From Bufo bufo (lineage: Eukaryota > Chordata > Amphibia > Anura > Bufonidae): a stretch of DNA of 64,000 nt. Made by a program: the position numbers and the translations under genes. Each line of letters starts with the position of its first letter. Position 1 is the first letter of the stretch. The stretch spans positions 3,862,946-3,926,945 of the forward strand of contig NC_053397.1 of NCBI RefSeq assembly GCF_905171765.1. Reading direction: 5' to 3'. Positions 37,201 to 52,200 of the stretch are shown piece by piece. The notes below the pieces were generated by a model. It saw only the letters and a program-made list of their open reading frames with translations. It had not been told where the DNA came from and ran no database searches.

Positions 37201-40200
37201 GTGCCCCTACACAGTAGTTATGCCCCCTAAGTGCCCCCACACAATAGTTCTGCCCCCTCAGTGCCCTGTACAGTAGTTGTGCCCTATTGTCCCTCACAGA
37301 GTAGTTATGCCGCCTTAATGCCCACAAACAGTAGTTCTGCCCCTTAGTGTCCCTACACAGTAGTTATGCCCCCTTAGTGCCTCCAAACAGTGGTTCTGCC
37401 CTCTCAGTGCCCCACACAGTAGTTGTTATGCCCCCATTGTGCACCCACACAGTAGTTATGCCCCCTTAGTGCCTCTACACAATAGTTATGCACCCTTAGT
37501 GCCCCGCACAGTAGTTATGCCCCCTTAGTGACCCCACAGTAGTTCTTCACCCTTAGAATCCCCATACAGAAGTTATGCACCTTTAGTGCCCCCACAAGTA
37601 GTTATGCCCCCTCAGTGCAGCAACACAGTAGTTATGCCCCCTTAGTGCCCCCACACAGTAGTTCTGCACCCTTAGTGTCCCCACACAGTAGTTATGCCCC
37701 CTTAGTGCCCCCACACAGTAGTTATGCCCCTCAGTGACTCTACACAGTAGTTATTCCGCATCAAAGCCCCGCACAGTAGTTATGAACCCTCAGTACCCCC
37801 ATACAGTAGTTATGCCCCTTAAGTGCCCCCGCACAGTAGTTATGCCCCCCTAGTGTCCCCACACAGTAGTTATGCCCCCTCAGTGCCCCCACACAGTAGT
37901 TATGCCCCCTTAGTGCCCTGCACAGTAGCTATGCCCCCACAGTGCCCCCACACAGGAGTTATGCCCTTTAGTGACCCCACATGGAAATTATGCCCCTCAG
38001 TGCCCAGCACAGTAGTTATGACCCCTTAGTGCCCCCAAACACTACTTAGGGCCCCCTCAGTGCCCCGCACAGTAGTTATGACCCCTCAGTGCCCACACAC
38101 AGTAGTTCTACACCGTTAGTGTCCCCACACAGTAGTTATGCCCCCTTAGTACCCTCACACAGTAGTTCTGCCCCTCAGTGCCCCCACACAGTAGTTATGC
38201 CCCATCAGAGCCCTGCACAGTAGTTATGCCCCTTCAGTGCCCCCACACAGCAGTTATGCCCCCTTAGTGCCCCCAAACACTACTTAGGCCCCCTCAGTGC
38301 CCCGCACAGTAGTTATGGCCCCTCAGTGCCACCACACAGTAGTTATGCCCCTTTAGGCATCCGCATAGAAGTTATGCCCCTTTAGTGCCCCCACACAGTT
38401 CTGCCACCTTAGTGTCATCACACAGTAGTTCTGCCCCCTCAGTGCCCCCACACAGTAGTTCTTCCCCCTTAGTGCCCCCACACAGTAGTTCTGCCCCCTC
38501 AGTGCCCGCATAGAGAAGTTATGCCCACTTAGTGTCCCCACACAGTAGTTATGCCCCCTTAGTGCCCTGAACAGTAGCTTTGCCCCCTCAGTGCCCACAC
38601 ACAGTAGTTATGCCCCCATAGTGACCGCACACTGTAGTTATGCCCCCTCAGTGCCCCCACACAGTAGTTATACCCCTTTAGTGCCCCCACACACAGTAAT
38701 TATGCCCCCTCAGTGTCCCCACACAGTAGTTCTGCCGCCTTAGTGTTCCCACACAGTAGTTCTGCCCCCTTAGTGTCCCCACACAGTAGTTATGTCCCCT
38801 TAGTATCCCCACACAGTAGTTATGTCCCCTTAGTATCCCCACACAGTAGTTATGCCCCCTTAGTGCCCCCACACAATAGCTATGCCCCCTCAGTGCCCCC
38901 ACACAGTAGTTATTCCCCCTTAGTGCCCTCACACAGTAGTTATGCCCCCTTAGTGACCCACACAGTAGTTATGGTCCCTCAGTGCACCGACACAGTAGTT
39001 ATGCCCCCTCAGTGCCCCCACACAGTAGTTCTGCCCACTTAGTGTCCCCACAAAGAAGTTATGCGCCCTTAGTGCCCCCACGCAGTAGTTCTGCCCCATA
39101 GAGCCCCTACACAGTAGTTATGCACCCTCAGTGTCCCCACACAGTAGATATATCCCCTTAGTTCCCCCACACAGTAGTTCTGCCCCTCAGTGCCCCCACA
39201 CAGTAGTTATGCCCCATCATAGCACCGCACAGTAGTTATGCCCCTTCAGTGCCCCCACACAGTAGTTTTGCCCTCTTAGTGTCCCCACACACTACTTAGG
39301 CCCCCTCAGTGCCCCGCACAGAAGTTCTGCCCCCTTGGGGCCCCCACACAGTGGTTCTGCCCTCTCAGTGCCCCGCACAGTAGCTGTTATGCCACCATTG
39401 TGCCCCCACACAGTAGTTATGCCCCCTCAGTACCCCCACACAGAAGTTATGCTCCCTAAGTGCCACGCACAGTAGTTATGCCCCCTTAGTGCCCCCACAC
39501 AGTAGTTCTGCCCCCTCAGTTCCCCCACACAGTAATTATGCCGCTTTAGTGTCCCCACACAGAAGTTATGCCCCCTTAGTGCCCACACACAGTAGTTCTG
39601 CCCCATAGATCCCCTACACGGTAGTTATGCCCCCTCAGTGCCCTGCAAAGTAGCTATGCCCCCACAGTGCCCCCACACAGTAGATATGCCCTTTATTGCC
39701 CCAAAACAGTAGTTATGCCCCTCAGTGCCCCGCACAGTAGTTATGACCCCTCAGTGCCCCCACACAGTAGTTCTGCACCCTTAGTGTCCCCACACAGTAG
39801 AAATGCCCACTTAGGTCTCCCACACAGTAGTTCTGCCCCTCAGTGCCCGCACACAGTAGTTATGCCCCCTTAGTGCCCATACACAGTAGTTCTGCCCCCT
39901 TAGTGCCCCCACACAGTAATTATGCCCCCTTAGTGCCCCCACACAGTAGTTATGCCCTATTGTCCCTCACATAGTAGTTATGACCCCTTAGTGCCCATAA
40001 ACAGTAGTTCTGCCCCTTAGTGCCCCTACACAGTAGTTATACCTCCTTAGTGCCCCCAAACAGTGGTTCTGCCCTCTCAGTGCCCCGCACAGTAGTTGTT
40101 ATGCCCCCATTGAGCCCCCACACAGCAGTTATGCCCCCTTCGTGCCCCGCACAGTAGTTATGCCCCCTTAGTCCCCCCACACAGCAGTTATGCCCCCTTA

Positions 40201-43200
40201 GAAACCCCATACAGTAGTTATGCCCCATTAGTTCCCCCACAAGAAGTTATGCCCCCTTAGTGCCCCCACACAGTAGTTATGCCCCCTTAAAGCCTCCACA
40301 CAGTAGTTATGCCCCTCAGTGCCCCTACACAATAGTTATGCCCCATCAGAGCCCTGCACAGTAGTAATGCCCCCTCAGTGCCCCCACACAGTAGTTATGC
40401 CCCCTTAGTGCTCCCACACAGAAGTTAGGCCCCCTTAGTGCCCATACACAGTAGTTCTGCCCCCTCAGTGCCCCCACACAGTAGTTATGCCCCCTTAGTG
40501 CCCCCACACAGTAGTTATGCCCACTTAGTGTCCCCACACAAAATATATGCGCCCTTAGTGCCCTCACACAGTATTTCTGCCCCATAGAGCCCTTACACAG
40601 CAGTTATGCCTCCTCAGTGCCGTGCACAGTAGCTATGCCCCCACAGTGCCCCCGCGCAATAGTTATGCCCCCTTAGTGCCCCCACACAGTAGTTATGCCC
40701 TATTGTCCCTCACATAGTAGTTATGACCCCTTAGTGCCCATAAACAGTAGTTCTGCCCTTTAGTGCCCCTACACAGTAGTTATACCTCCTTAGTGCCCCC
40801 AAACAGTGGTTCTGCCCTCTCAGTGCCCCGCACAGTAGTTGTTATGCCCCCATTGAGCCCCCACACAGCAGTTATGCCCCCTTAGTGCCCCGCACAGTAG
40901 TTATGCCCCCTTAGTGCCCCCACACAGCAGTTATGCCCCCTTAGAAACCCCATACAGTAGTTATGCCCCATTAGTTCCCCCACAAGAAGTTATGCCCCCT
41001 TAGTGCCCCCACACAGTAGTTATGCCCCCTTAGTGCCTCCACACAGTAGTTATGCCCCTCAGTGCCCCTACACAATAGTTATGCCCCATCAGAGCCCTGC
41101 ACAGTAGTAATGCCCCCTCAGTGCCCCCACACAGTAGTTATGCCCCCTTAGTGCTCCCACACAGAAATTAGGCCCCCTTAGTGCCCATACACAGTAGTTC
41201 TGCCCCCTCAGTGCCCCCACACAGTAGTTATGCCCCCTTAGTGCCCCCACACAGTAGTTATGACCACTTAGTGTCCCCACACAAAAGTTATGCGCCCTTA
41301 GTGCCCCCACACAGTATTTCTGCCCCATAGAGCCCTTACACAGTAGTTATGCCTCCTCAGTGCCGTGCACAGTAGCTATGCCCCCGCAGTGCCCCCGCGC
41401 AATAGTTATGCCCCCTTAGTGCCCCCACACAGTAGTTATGCCACTTAGAGACCCCACACAGTAATTATGCCCCTCAGTGCCACGCACAGTAGTTATGACC
41501 CCTCAGTGCCCCAACACTGTAGTTCTGCACTCTTAGTGTCCCCACACAGTAGTTATGCCCCCTTAGTTCCCCCACACAGTAGTTATGCCCTTCAGTGCCC
41601 CCACACAGTAGTTATGCCCCATCAGAGCCCCGCTCAGTAGTTATGCCCCTTCAGTGCCCCCACACGGTAGTTATGCCCCCTTAGTGCCCCCACACACTAC
41701 TTAGGCCCCCTCAGTGCCCCGCACAGTAGTTATGGCCCCTCAGTGCCACCACACAGTAGTTATGCCCCTTTAGAGGTCCGCACAGAAGTTATGCCCCCTT
41801 AGTGCCCCGCATAGAAGTTATGCCCCATTAGTGCCCCCACACAGTTTTGCCCCCTTAGTGTCATCACACAGTAGTTATGGCCCTCAGTGCCCCCACACAG
41901 TAGTTATGCGCCCTCAGTGCCCCCACACAGTAGTTATGCCCACTTAGTGTCCCCACACAGTAGTTATGCCCCCTTATTGCCCTGGACAGTAGGTATGCCA
42001 CTTAAGTGCCCCCACACAGTAGTTATGCCCCACTAGTGAACCCACACAGTAGTTATGCCCCCTTAGTGCTCCCACACAGAAGTTAGGCCCCCTTAGTGCC
42101 CATACACAGTAGTTCTGCCCCCTCAGTGCCCCCACACAGTAGTTATGCCCCCTTAGTGCCCCCACACAGTAGTTATGCCCACTTAGTGTCCCCACACAAA
42201 AGTTATGCGCCCTTAGTGCCCCCACACAGTATTTCTGCCCCATAGAGCCCTTACACAGTAGTTATGCCTCCTCAGTGCCGTGCACAGTAGCTATGCCCCT
42301 GCAGTGCCACCGCGCAATAGTTATGCCCCCTTAGTGCCCCCACACAGTAGTTATGCCACTTAGAGACCCCACACAGTAATTATGCCCCTCAGTGCCACGC
42401 ACAGTAGTTATGACCCCTCAGTGCCCCAACACTGTAGTTCTGCACTCTTAGTGTCCCCACACAGTAGTTATGCCCCCTTAGTTCCCCCACACAGTAGTTA
42501 TGCCCTTCAGTGCCCCCACACAGTAGTTATGCCCCATCAGAGCCCCGCTCAGTAGTTATGCCCCTTCAGTGCCCCCACACAGTAGTTATGCCCCCTTAGT
42601 GCCCCCACACACTACTTAGGCCCCCTCAGTGCCCCGCACAGTAGGTATGGCCCCTCAGTGCCACCACACAGTAGTTATGCCCCTTTAGAGGTTCGCACAG
42701 AAGTTATGCCCCCTTAGTGCCCCCACACAGTTTTGCCCCCTTAGTGTCATCAAACAGTAGTTATGGCCCTCAGTGCCCCCACACAGTAGTTATGCGCCCT
42801 CAGTGCCCCCACACAGTAGTTATGCCCACTTAGTGTCCCCACACAGTAGCTATGCCCCCTTATTGCCCTGGACAGTAGGTATGCCACTTAAGTGCCCCCA
42901 CACAGTAGTTATGCCCCACTAGTGAACCCACACAGTAGTTATGCCCCCTTAGTGCTCTCACACAGAAGTTAGGCCCCCTTAGTGCCCATACACAGTAGTT
43001 CTGCTCCCTCAGTGCCCCCACACAGTAGTTATGCCCCCTTAGTGCCCCCACACAGTAGTTATGCCCACTTAGTGTCCCCACACAAAAGTTATGCGCCCTT
43101 AGTGCCCTCACACAGTATTTCTGCCCCATAGAGCCCTTACACAGTAGTTATGCCTCCTCAGTGCCGTGCACAGTAGCTATGCCCCCACAGTGCCCCCGCG

Positions 43201-46200
43201 CAATAGTTATGCCCCCTTAGTGCCCCCACACAGTAGTTATGCCACTTAGAGACCCCACACAGTAATTATGCCCCTCAGTGCCACGCACAGTAGTTATGAC
43301 CCCTCAGTGCCCCAACACTGTAGTTCTGCACTCTTAGTGTCCCCACACAGTAGTTATGCCCCCTTAGTTCCCCCACACAGTAGTTATGCCCTTCAGTGCC
43401 CCCACACAGTAGTTATGCCCCATCAGAGCCCCGCTCAGTAGTTATGCCCCTTCAGTGCCCCCACACAGTAGTTATGCCCCCTTAGTGCCCCCACACACTA
43501 CTTAGGCCCCCTCAGTGCCCTGCACAGTAGTTATGGCCCCTCAGTGCCACCACACAGTAGTTATGCCCCTTTAGAGGTCCGCACAGAAGTTATGCCCCCT
43601 TAGTGCCCCGCATAGAAGTTATGCCCCCTTAGTGCCCCCACACAGTTTTGCCCCCTTAGTGTCATCACACAGTAGTTATGGCCCTCAGTGCCCCCACACA
43701 GTAGTTATGCGCCCTCAGTGCCCCCACACAGTAGTTATGCCCACTTAGTGTCCCCACACAGTAGTTATGCCCCCTTATTGCCCCGGACAGTAGGTATGCC
43801 ACTTAAGTGCCCCCACACAGTAGTTATGCCCCACTAGTGAACCCACACAGTAGTTATGCCCCCTCAGTGCCCCCACACAGCAGTTTTACCCCTTTAGTGC
43901 CCCCACACACAGTAGTTATGCCCCCTTAGTGCCCCCACACAGTAGTTCTACCCCCTTAGTTTCTCCACACAGTAGTTCTGCCCCCTTAGTGTCCCCGCAC
44001 AGTAGTTATGTCCCCTTATCATCCCAACACAGTTGTTATGCCCCCTCAGTGCCCCCACACAGTAGTTATGCCCCCTTAGTGCCCCCACACAGTAGTGCTC
44101 CACCTTAGTGTCCCCACACAGTACTTATGCCCCCTTAGTGCCTCCACACAGTAGTTATGCCTTTCAGTGCCCCTACACAGTAGTTATGCCCCATCAGAGC
44201 CCCGCACAGTAGTTATGCCCCCTCAGTGCCCCCACACTGTAGTTATGCCCCCTTAGTGCCCCCGCACAGTAGTTATGCCCTGTTAGAGCCCACACACAGT
44301 AGTTCTGCCCCCTCAGTGACCCCACACAGTAGTTATGCCACCATAGTGCCCCCACACAGTAGTTCTGCCCACTTAGTGTCCCCACACAGAAGTTATGCGC
44401 CCTTAGTGCCCACACACAGTAATTCTGCCCCATAGAGCCCCCACACAGTAGTTATGCCTCTTAGTGACCCCACAGAGTAATTATGCCCCTCAGTGCCCCG
44501 CACAGTAGTTATGACCCCTAAGTGCCCCCACACAGTAGTTCTGCACCCTTAGTGTCCCCAAACAGTAGTAATGCCCCCTTAATTTCCCCACAGAATAGTT
44601 CTGCCCCTCAGTACCGTTACACAGTAGTTATGCCCCATCAGAGCCACCACACAGTAGTTATGCCCCTTCAGAGCCCCCACACAGTAGTTATGCCCCCTTA
44701 GTGCCCCCACACACTACTTAGGCCCCCTCAGTGCCCCGTACAGTAGTTATGGCCCCTCAGTGCCATCACACAGTAGTTATGCCCCTTTTGGCATACGCAT
44801 AGAATTTATGCGCCCTTAGTGACCCGCATAGAACTTATGCCCCTTAATGCCCCCACACAGTTCTGCCCCCTTAGTGTCATCACACAGTAGTTCTGCTCCC
44901 TCAGTGGCCCCACACAGTTGTTCTGCCTTCTTAGTGCCCCCACACAGTAATTCTGCCCCCTCAGTGCCCCCACACAGTAGTTATGCCCACTTAGTGTCCC
45001 CACATAGTAGTTATGCCCCCTTAGTGCCCTGGACAGTAGCTATGCCACCTTAATGCTCCACACAGTAGTTATGCCCCCTAGTGACCCCACACAGTAGTTA
45101 TGCCCCCTCAGTGCCCCAACACAGTAGTTATACCCCATTAGTGCCCCCACTCACAGTAGTTATGCCCCCTCAGTGCCCCCACACAGTAGTTCTGCCCCCT
45201 TAGTGTCCCCACACAGCAGTTGTGCCCCCTTGGTGTACCCACACATTAGTTATGTCCCCTTAGTATCTCCACACAGTTGTTATGCCCCCTTAGTGCCCAC
45301 ACACAGTAGTTATGCCCCCTCAGTGCCCCCACACAATAGTTATTTCCCCTTAGTGCCCCCACACAGTAGTTCTGCCCCATAGAGCCCCTACACAGTAGTT
45401 ATGCTCCCTCAGTGCCCTGCACAGTAGCTATGCCCCCATAGTGCCCTTGCACAATAGTTATGCTTTCTTAGTGCCCCCACACAGTAGTTATGCCCCTTAG
45501 TGACCCCACACAGTAATTATGCCCCTCAGTGCCCCGCACAGTAGTTATGACCCCTCAGTGCCCCCACACAGTAGTTCTGCACCATTAGTGTCCCCACACA
45601 ATAGTTATGCCATGTTAGTTCCCCCACACAGTAGTTATGCCCCCTTTGTGCCCCCACACACTACTTAGGCCCCCTCAGTGCCCCACACAGTTGTTATGGC
45701 CCCTTATTGCCAACACACAGTAGTTATGCCCCTTTAGCGCTCCGCAAAGAAGTTATGCTCCCTTAGTGCCCCCACACAGTAGTTATGCCCACTTAGTGTC
45801 CCCACAGAGAAGTTTTGTGCCCTTAGTGCCCCTACACAGTAGTTCTGCCCCATAGAGCCCCTACACAGTAGTTATGCCCACTCAGTGCCCTGCACAGTAG
45901 CTATGCCCCCACACAATAGTTATGCCCCCTTAGTGACCCACACAGTAGTTCTGCCCCCTTAGTGACCCACACAGTATTTATGCCCCCTTAGTGCCCCCAC
46001 ACAGTAGTTATGCCCCCTTAGTGCCCCACACAGTAGTTCTGCCCCTTTGTGCACCTACACTGTAGTTATGCCCCCTTAGTGCCCCCACACAGCATTTCTG
46101 CCCCTTCAGTGCCCAGCACAGTAGTTGTTATGCCCCCTTAGTGCTCCCACACAGTAGTTATGCCCCTTAGTGCCCCCACACAGTAGTTTAGCCTTCTTAG

Positions 46201-49200
46201 AATCCCCACACAGTAGTTCTGCCCCTTTTGTATCCCCATACAGTAGTTATGCCCCCTTAGTGCCCCCACACAGTAGTTATGTACCCTCAGTGTCCCCACA
46301 CAGTAGTTATGCCATCTTAGTGCCCCCACACAGTAGTTCTGCCCCATTAGTGTCCCCACACAGTAGTTATACCCCCTTAGTGCCCCCACACAGTAGTTCT
46401 GCCCCCTTAGTGCCCCTACACAACAGTTATGGCCCCTCAGTGCCCAGCACAGTAGTTATGACCCCTCAGTGCACCACACAGAAGTTATGCGCACTTAGTG
46501 CCCCCAGACAGTAGTTATGCCCCCTTAGTGCCCTCACACAGTAGTTATGCCCCCTCAGTGCCCCCACACAGTAGTTGTTATGCCCCCTTAATGCCCCCAC
46601 ACAGTAGTTATGCCCCCTTAGTGCCACTACACAGTAGTTATGCCCCCTTTGTGCCCACGCAGTAGTTATGCCCTCTTAGTGCCCCCACACAGTTGTTCTG
46701 CCCCCTTAGTATCCCCACACAGGAGTTCTGCCCCCTTAGTATCCCTATACAGCAGTAATGCCCCCTTGGTGCCCCCACACAGTATTTATGTCTCCTCAGT
46801 GCTCCCACACAGTAGTTATGCCCCCTTAGTGCCCCCACACAGTAGTACTGCCCTATTAGTGTCCCCACACAGTAGTTATGCCCCCTTAGTGCCCCCACAC
46901 AGTAGTTATGCCCCATTAGTGTCCTCACACAGTAGTTATTCCCTCTTAGTGCCCCCACACAGTAGTTCTGCCCCTTAGTTCCCCTACACAGTAGTTATGC
47001 CCCCTTAGTGCCCCGCACAGTAGTTATGCCCCCTCAGTGCCCCCATCGAGTACATCGAGTATTTATGCCCCCTTAGTGCTCCCACACAGTAGTTATGCTC
47101 CCTCAGTGCCCTGCACAGTAGCTATGCCCCCATAGTGCCCGTGCACAATAGTTATGCCTTCTTAGTGCCCCCACACAGTAGTTATGCCCCTTAGTGACCG
47201 CACACAGTAATTATGCCCCTCAGTGCCCCGCACAGTAGTTATGACCCCTCAGTGCCCCCACACAGTAGTTCTGCACAATTAGTGTCCCCACACAGTAGTT
47301 ATGCCCCATTAGTTCCCCCACACAGTAGTTATGCCCCCTTAGTGCCCCCACACACTACATAGGCCCCCTCAGTGCCCCACACAGTTGTTATGGCCCCTTA
47401 TTGCCAACACACAGTAGTAATGCCCCTTTAGCGCTCCGCAAAGCAGTTATGCCCACTTAGTGTCCTCACACAGTAGTTTTGACCCCTTAGTGACCTGGAC
47501 AGTAGCTATGCCACCTCAGTGCCCCCATCAGTAGTTATGCCCCCCTAGTGACCCCACACAGTAGTTATGCCCCCTCAGTGCCCCCACACAGTAGTTATAC
47601 CACTTTAGTGCCCCCACACACAGTATTTATGCCCCCTCAGTGCCCCCACATAGTAGTTCTGCCCCCTTAGTGTCCCCACACAGTATATCTGCCCCCTTAG
47701 TCTCCCCACACAGTAGTTATGTCCCCTTAGTACCCCCACACAGTTGTTATGCCCCCTTAGTGCCCCCACACAGTAGTTATGCACCCTTAGTGCCCCTACA
47801 CAGTAGTTATTCCCCTTAGTGCCCCCACACAGTAGTTCTGCCCCTTAGTGACCCACACAGTAGTTATGCCCCCTCAGTGCCCCCACACAGAAGTTATGCT
47901 CCCTTAGTGCCCCCAAACAGTAGTTCTGCCCACTTAGTGTCCCCACACAGAAGTTATGTGCCCTTAGTGCCCCCACACAGTAGTTCTGCCCCATAGAGCC
48001 CCTACACAGTAGTTAAACCCACTCAGTGCCCTGCACAGTAGCTATGCCCCCACAGTGCCCCTGCACAATAGTTATGCCCCCTTAGTGACCCACACAGTAG
48101 TTCTGTCCCCTTAGTGACCCACACAGTAGTTATGCCCCCTTAGTGCCCCCACCCAGTAGTTATGCCCCCTTAGTTCCCCACACAGTAGTTATGCCCCCTC
48201 AGTGCCCCTACACAGAATTTCTGCCCCCTTAGGGCCCCCACACAGTAGTTATGCCCCCTTAGTGCCCACATACAGTAGTTCTGCCCCTTAGTGCACCTAC
48301 ACTGTAGTTATGCCCCATTAGTGCCCCCACACAGCATTTCTGCCACATCAGTGCCCAGCACAGTAGTTGTTATGCCCCCTTAGTGCTCCCACACAGTAGT
48401 TATGCCCCTTAGTACCCCCACACAGTAGTTTAGCCTTCTTAGAATCCCCACACAGTAGTTCTGCCCCTTTTGTATCCCCATACAGTAGTTATGCCCCCTT
48501 AGTGCCCCCACACAGTAGTTATGTACCCTCAGTGTCCCCACACAGTAGTTATGCCATCTTAGTGCCCCCACACAGTAGTTCTGCCCCATTAGTGTCCCCA
48601 CACAGTAGTTATACCCCCTTAGTGCCCCCACACAGTAGTTCTGCCCCCTTAGTGCCCCTACACAACAGTTATGGCCCCTCAGTGCCTCGCACAGTAGTTA
48701 TGACCCCTCAGTGCACCACACAGAAGTTATGCGCACTTAGTGCCCCCAGACAGTAGTTATGCCCCCTTAGTGCCCCCACACAGTAGTTCTGCCCCATTAG
48801 TGTCCCCACACAGTAGTTATACCCCCTTAGTGCCCCCACACAGTAGTTCTGCCCCCTTAGTGCCCCTACACAACAGTTATGGCCCCTCAGTGCTCCGCAC
48901 AGTAGTTATGACCCCTCAGTGCACCACACAGAAGTTATGCGCACTTAGTGCCCCCAGACAGTAGTTATGCCCCCTTAGTGCCCTCACACAGTAGTTATGC
49001 CCCCTCAGTGCCCCCACACAGTAGTTGTTATGCCCCCTTAATGCCCCCACACAGTAGTTATGCCCCCTTAGTGCCCCTACACAGTAGTTATGCCCCCTTT
49101 GTGCCCACGCAGTAGTTATGCCCTCTTAGTGCCCCCACACAGTTGTTCTGCCCCCTTAGTATCCCCACACAGTAGTTCTGCCCCCTTAGTATCCCTATAC

Positions 49201-52200
49201 AGCAGTAATGCCCCCTTGGTGCCCCCACACAGTATTTATGTCTCCTCAGTGCTCCCACACAGTAGTTATGCCCCCTTAGTGGCCCCACACAGTAGTACTG
49301 CCCTATTAGTGTCCCCACACAGTAGTTATGCCCCCTTAGTGCCCCCACACATTAGTTATGCCCCATTAGTGTCCTCACACAGTAGTTATTCCCTCTTAGT
49401 GCCCCCACACAGTAGTTCTGCCCCTTAGTTCCCCTACACAGTAGTTATGCCCCCTTAGTGCCCCGCACAGTAGTTATGCCCCCTCAGTGCCCCCATCGAG
49501 TACATCGAGTATTTATGCCCCCTTAGTGCTCCCACACAGTAGTTATGCTCCCTCAGTGCCCTGCACAGTAGCTATGCCCCCATAGTGCCCGTGCACAATA
49601 GTTATGCCTTCTTAGTGCCCCCACACAGTAGTTATGCCCCTTAGTGACCCCACACAGTAATTATGCCCCTCAGTGCCCCGCACAGTAGTTATGACCCCTC
49701 AGTGCCCCCACACAGTAGTTCTGCACCATTAGTGTCCCCACACAGTAGTTATGCCCCGTTAGTTCCCCCACACAGTAGTTATGCCCCCTTAGTGCCCCCA
49801 CACACTACTTAGGCCCCCTCAGTGCCCCACACAGTTGTTATGGCCCCTTATTGCCAACACACAGTAGCTATGCCCCTTTAGCGCTCCGCAAAGAAGTTAT
49901 GCCCACTTAGTGTCCTCACACAGTAGTTTTGACCCCTTAGTGAGCTGGACAGTAGCTATGCCACCTCAGTGCCCCCATCAGTAGTTATGCCCCCCTAGTG
50001 ACCCCACACAGTAGTTATGCCCCCTCAGTGCCCCCACACAGTAGTTATACCACTTTAGTGCCCCCACACACAGTATTTATGCCCCCTCAGTGCCCCCACA
50101 TAGTAGTTCTGCCCCCTTAGTGTCCCCACACAGTATATCTGCCCCCTTAGTCTCCCCACACAGTAGTTATGTCCCCTTAGTACCCCCACACAGTTGTTAT
50201 GCCCCCTTAGTGCCCCCACACAGTAGTTATGCCCCCTTAGTGCCCCTACACAGTAGTTATTCCCCTTAGTGCCCCCACACAGTAGTTCTGCCCCTTAGTG
50301 ACACACACAGTAGTTATGCCCCCTCAGTGCCCCCACACAGAAGTTATGCTCCCTTAGTGCCCCCAAACAGTAGTTCTGCCCACTTAGTGTCCCCACACAG
50401 AAGTTATGTGCCCTTAGTGCCCCTACACAGTAGTTCTGCCCCATAGAGCCCCTACACAGTAGTTATACCCATTCAGTGCCCTGCACAGTAGCTATGCCCC
50501 CACAGTGCCCCCGCACAATAGTTATGCCCCCTTAGTGACCCACACAGTAGTTCTGCCCCCTTAGTGACCCACACAGTAGTTATGCCCCCTTAGTGCCCCC
50601 ACCCAGTAGTTATGCCCCCTTAGTTCCCCACACAGTAGTTATGCCCCCTCAGTGCCCCTACACAGAATTTCTGCCCCCTTAGGGCCCCCACACAGTAGTT
50701 ATGCCCCCCTAGTGCCCACATACAGTAGTTCTGCCCCTTAGTGCACCTACACTGTAGTTATGCCCCCTTAGTGCCCCCACACAGTAGTTATGCCCCTTAG
50801 TACCCCCACACAGTAGTTTAGCCTTCTTAGAATCCCCACACAGTAGTTCTGCCCCTTTTGTATCCCCATACAGTAGTTATGCCCCCTTAGTGCCCCCACA
50901 CAGTAGTTATGTACCCTCAGTGTCGCCACACAGTAGTTATGCCATCTTAGTGCCCCCACACAGTAGTTCTGCCCATTAGTGTCCCCACAAAGTAGTTATA
51001 CCCCCTTAGTGCCCCCACACAGTAGTTCTGCCCCCTTAGTGCCCCTACACAACAGTTATGGCCCCTCAGTGCCCCGCACAGTAGTTATGACCCCTCAGTG
51101 CACCACACAGAAGTTATGCGCACTTAGTGCCCCCAGACAGTAGTTATGCCCCCTTAGTGCCCTCACACAGTAGTTATGCCCCCTCAGTGCCCACACACAG
51201 TAGTTGTTATGCCCCCTTAATGCCCCCACACAGTAGTTATGCCCACTTAGTGCCCCCACACAGTAGTTCTGCCCCATTAGTGTCCCCACACAGTAGTTAT
51301 ACCCCCTTAGTGCCCCCACACAGTAGTTCTGCCCCCTTAGTGCCCCTACACAACAGTTATGGCCCCTCAGTGCCCCGCACAGTAGTTATGACCCCTCAGT
51401 GCACCACACAGAAGTTATGCGCACTTAGTGCCCCCAGACAGTAGTTATGCCCCCTTAGTGCCCTCACACAGTAGTTATGCCCCCTCAGTGCCCCCACACA
51501 GTAGTTGTTATACCCCCTTAATGCCCCCACACAGTAGTTATGCCCCCTTAGTGCCCCTACACAGTAGTTATGCGCCCTTTGTGCCCACGCAGTAGTTATG
51601 CCCTCTTAGTGCCCCCACACAGTTGTTCTGCCCCCTTAGTATCCCCACACAGTAGTTCTGCCCCCTTAGTATCCCTATACAGCAGTAATGCCCCCTTGGT
51701 GCCCCCACACACTATTTATGTCTCCTCAGTGCCCCCACACAGTAGTACTGCTCTATTAGTGTCCCCACACAGTAGTTATGCCCCCTTAGTGCCCCCACAC
51801 AGTAGTTATGCCCCATTAGTGTCCTCACACAGTAGTTATTCCCTCTTAGTGCCCCCACACAGTGGTTCTGCCCCTTAGTTCCCCTACACAGTTGTTATGC
51901 CCCCTTAGTGCCCCGCACAGTAGTTATGCCCCCTCAGTGCCCCCATCGAGTACATCGAGAAGTTATGCCCCCTTAGTGCCTCCACCCAGTATTTATGCCT
52001 CCTTAGTGCCCCCACACAGTAGTTATGCACCCTCATTTCCCCTACACAGTAGTTATGCCCCCTTAGTGCCCCCACACAGTAGTTCTGCTTCTTAGTGCCC
52101 CTACACAGTAGTTATGCCCCCTCAGTGCCCTGCACAGTAGTTATGCCCCCTCAGTGTCCCCACACAGTAGTTATGCCCTCTTAGTGCCCCCGCACAGTAG

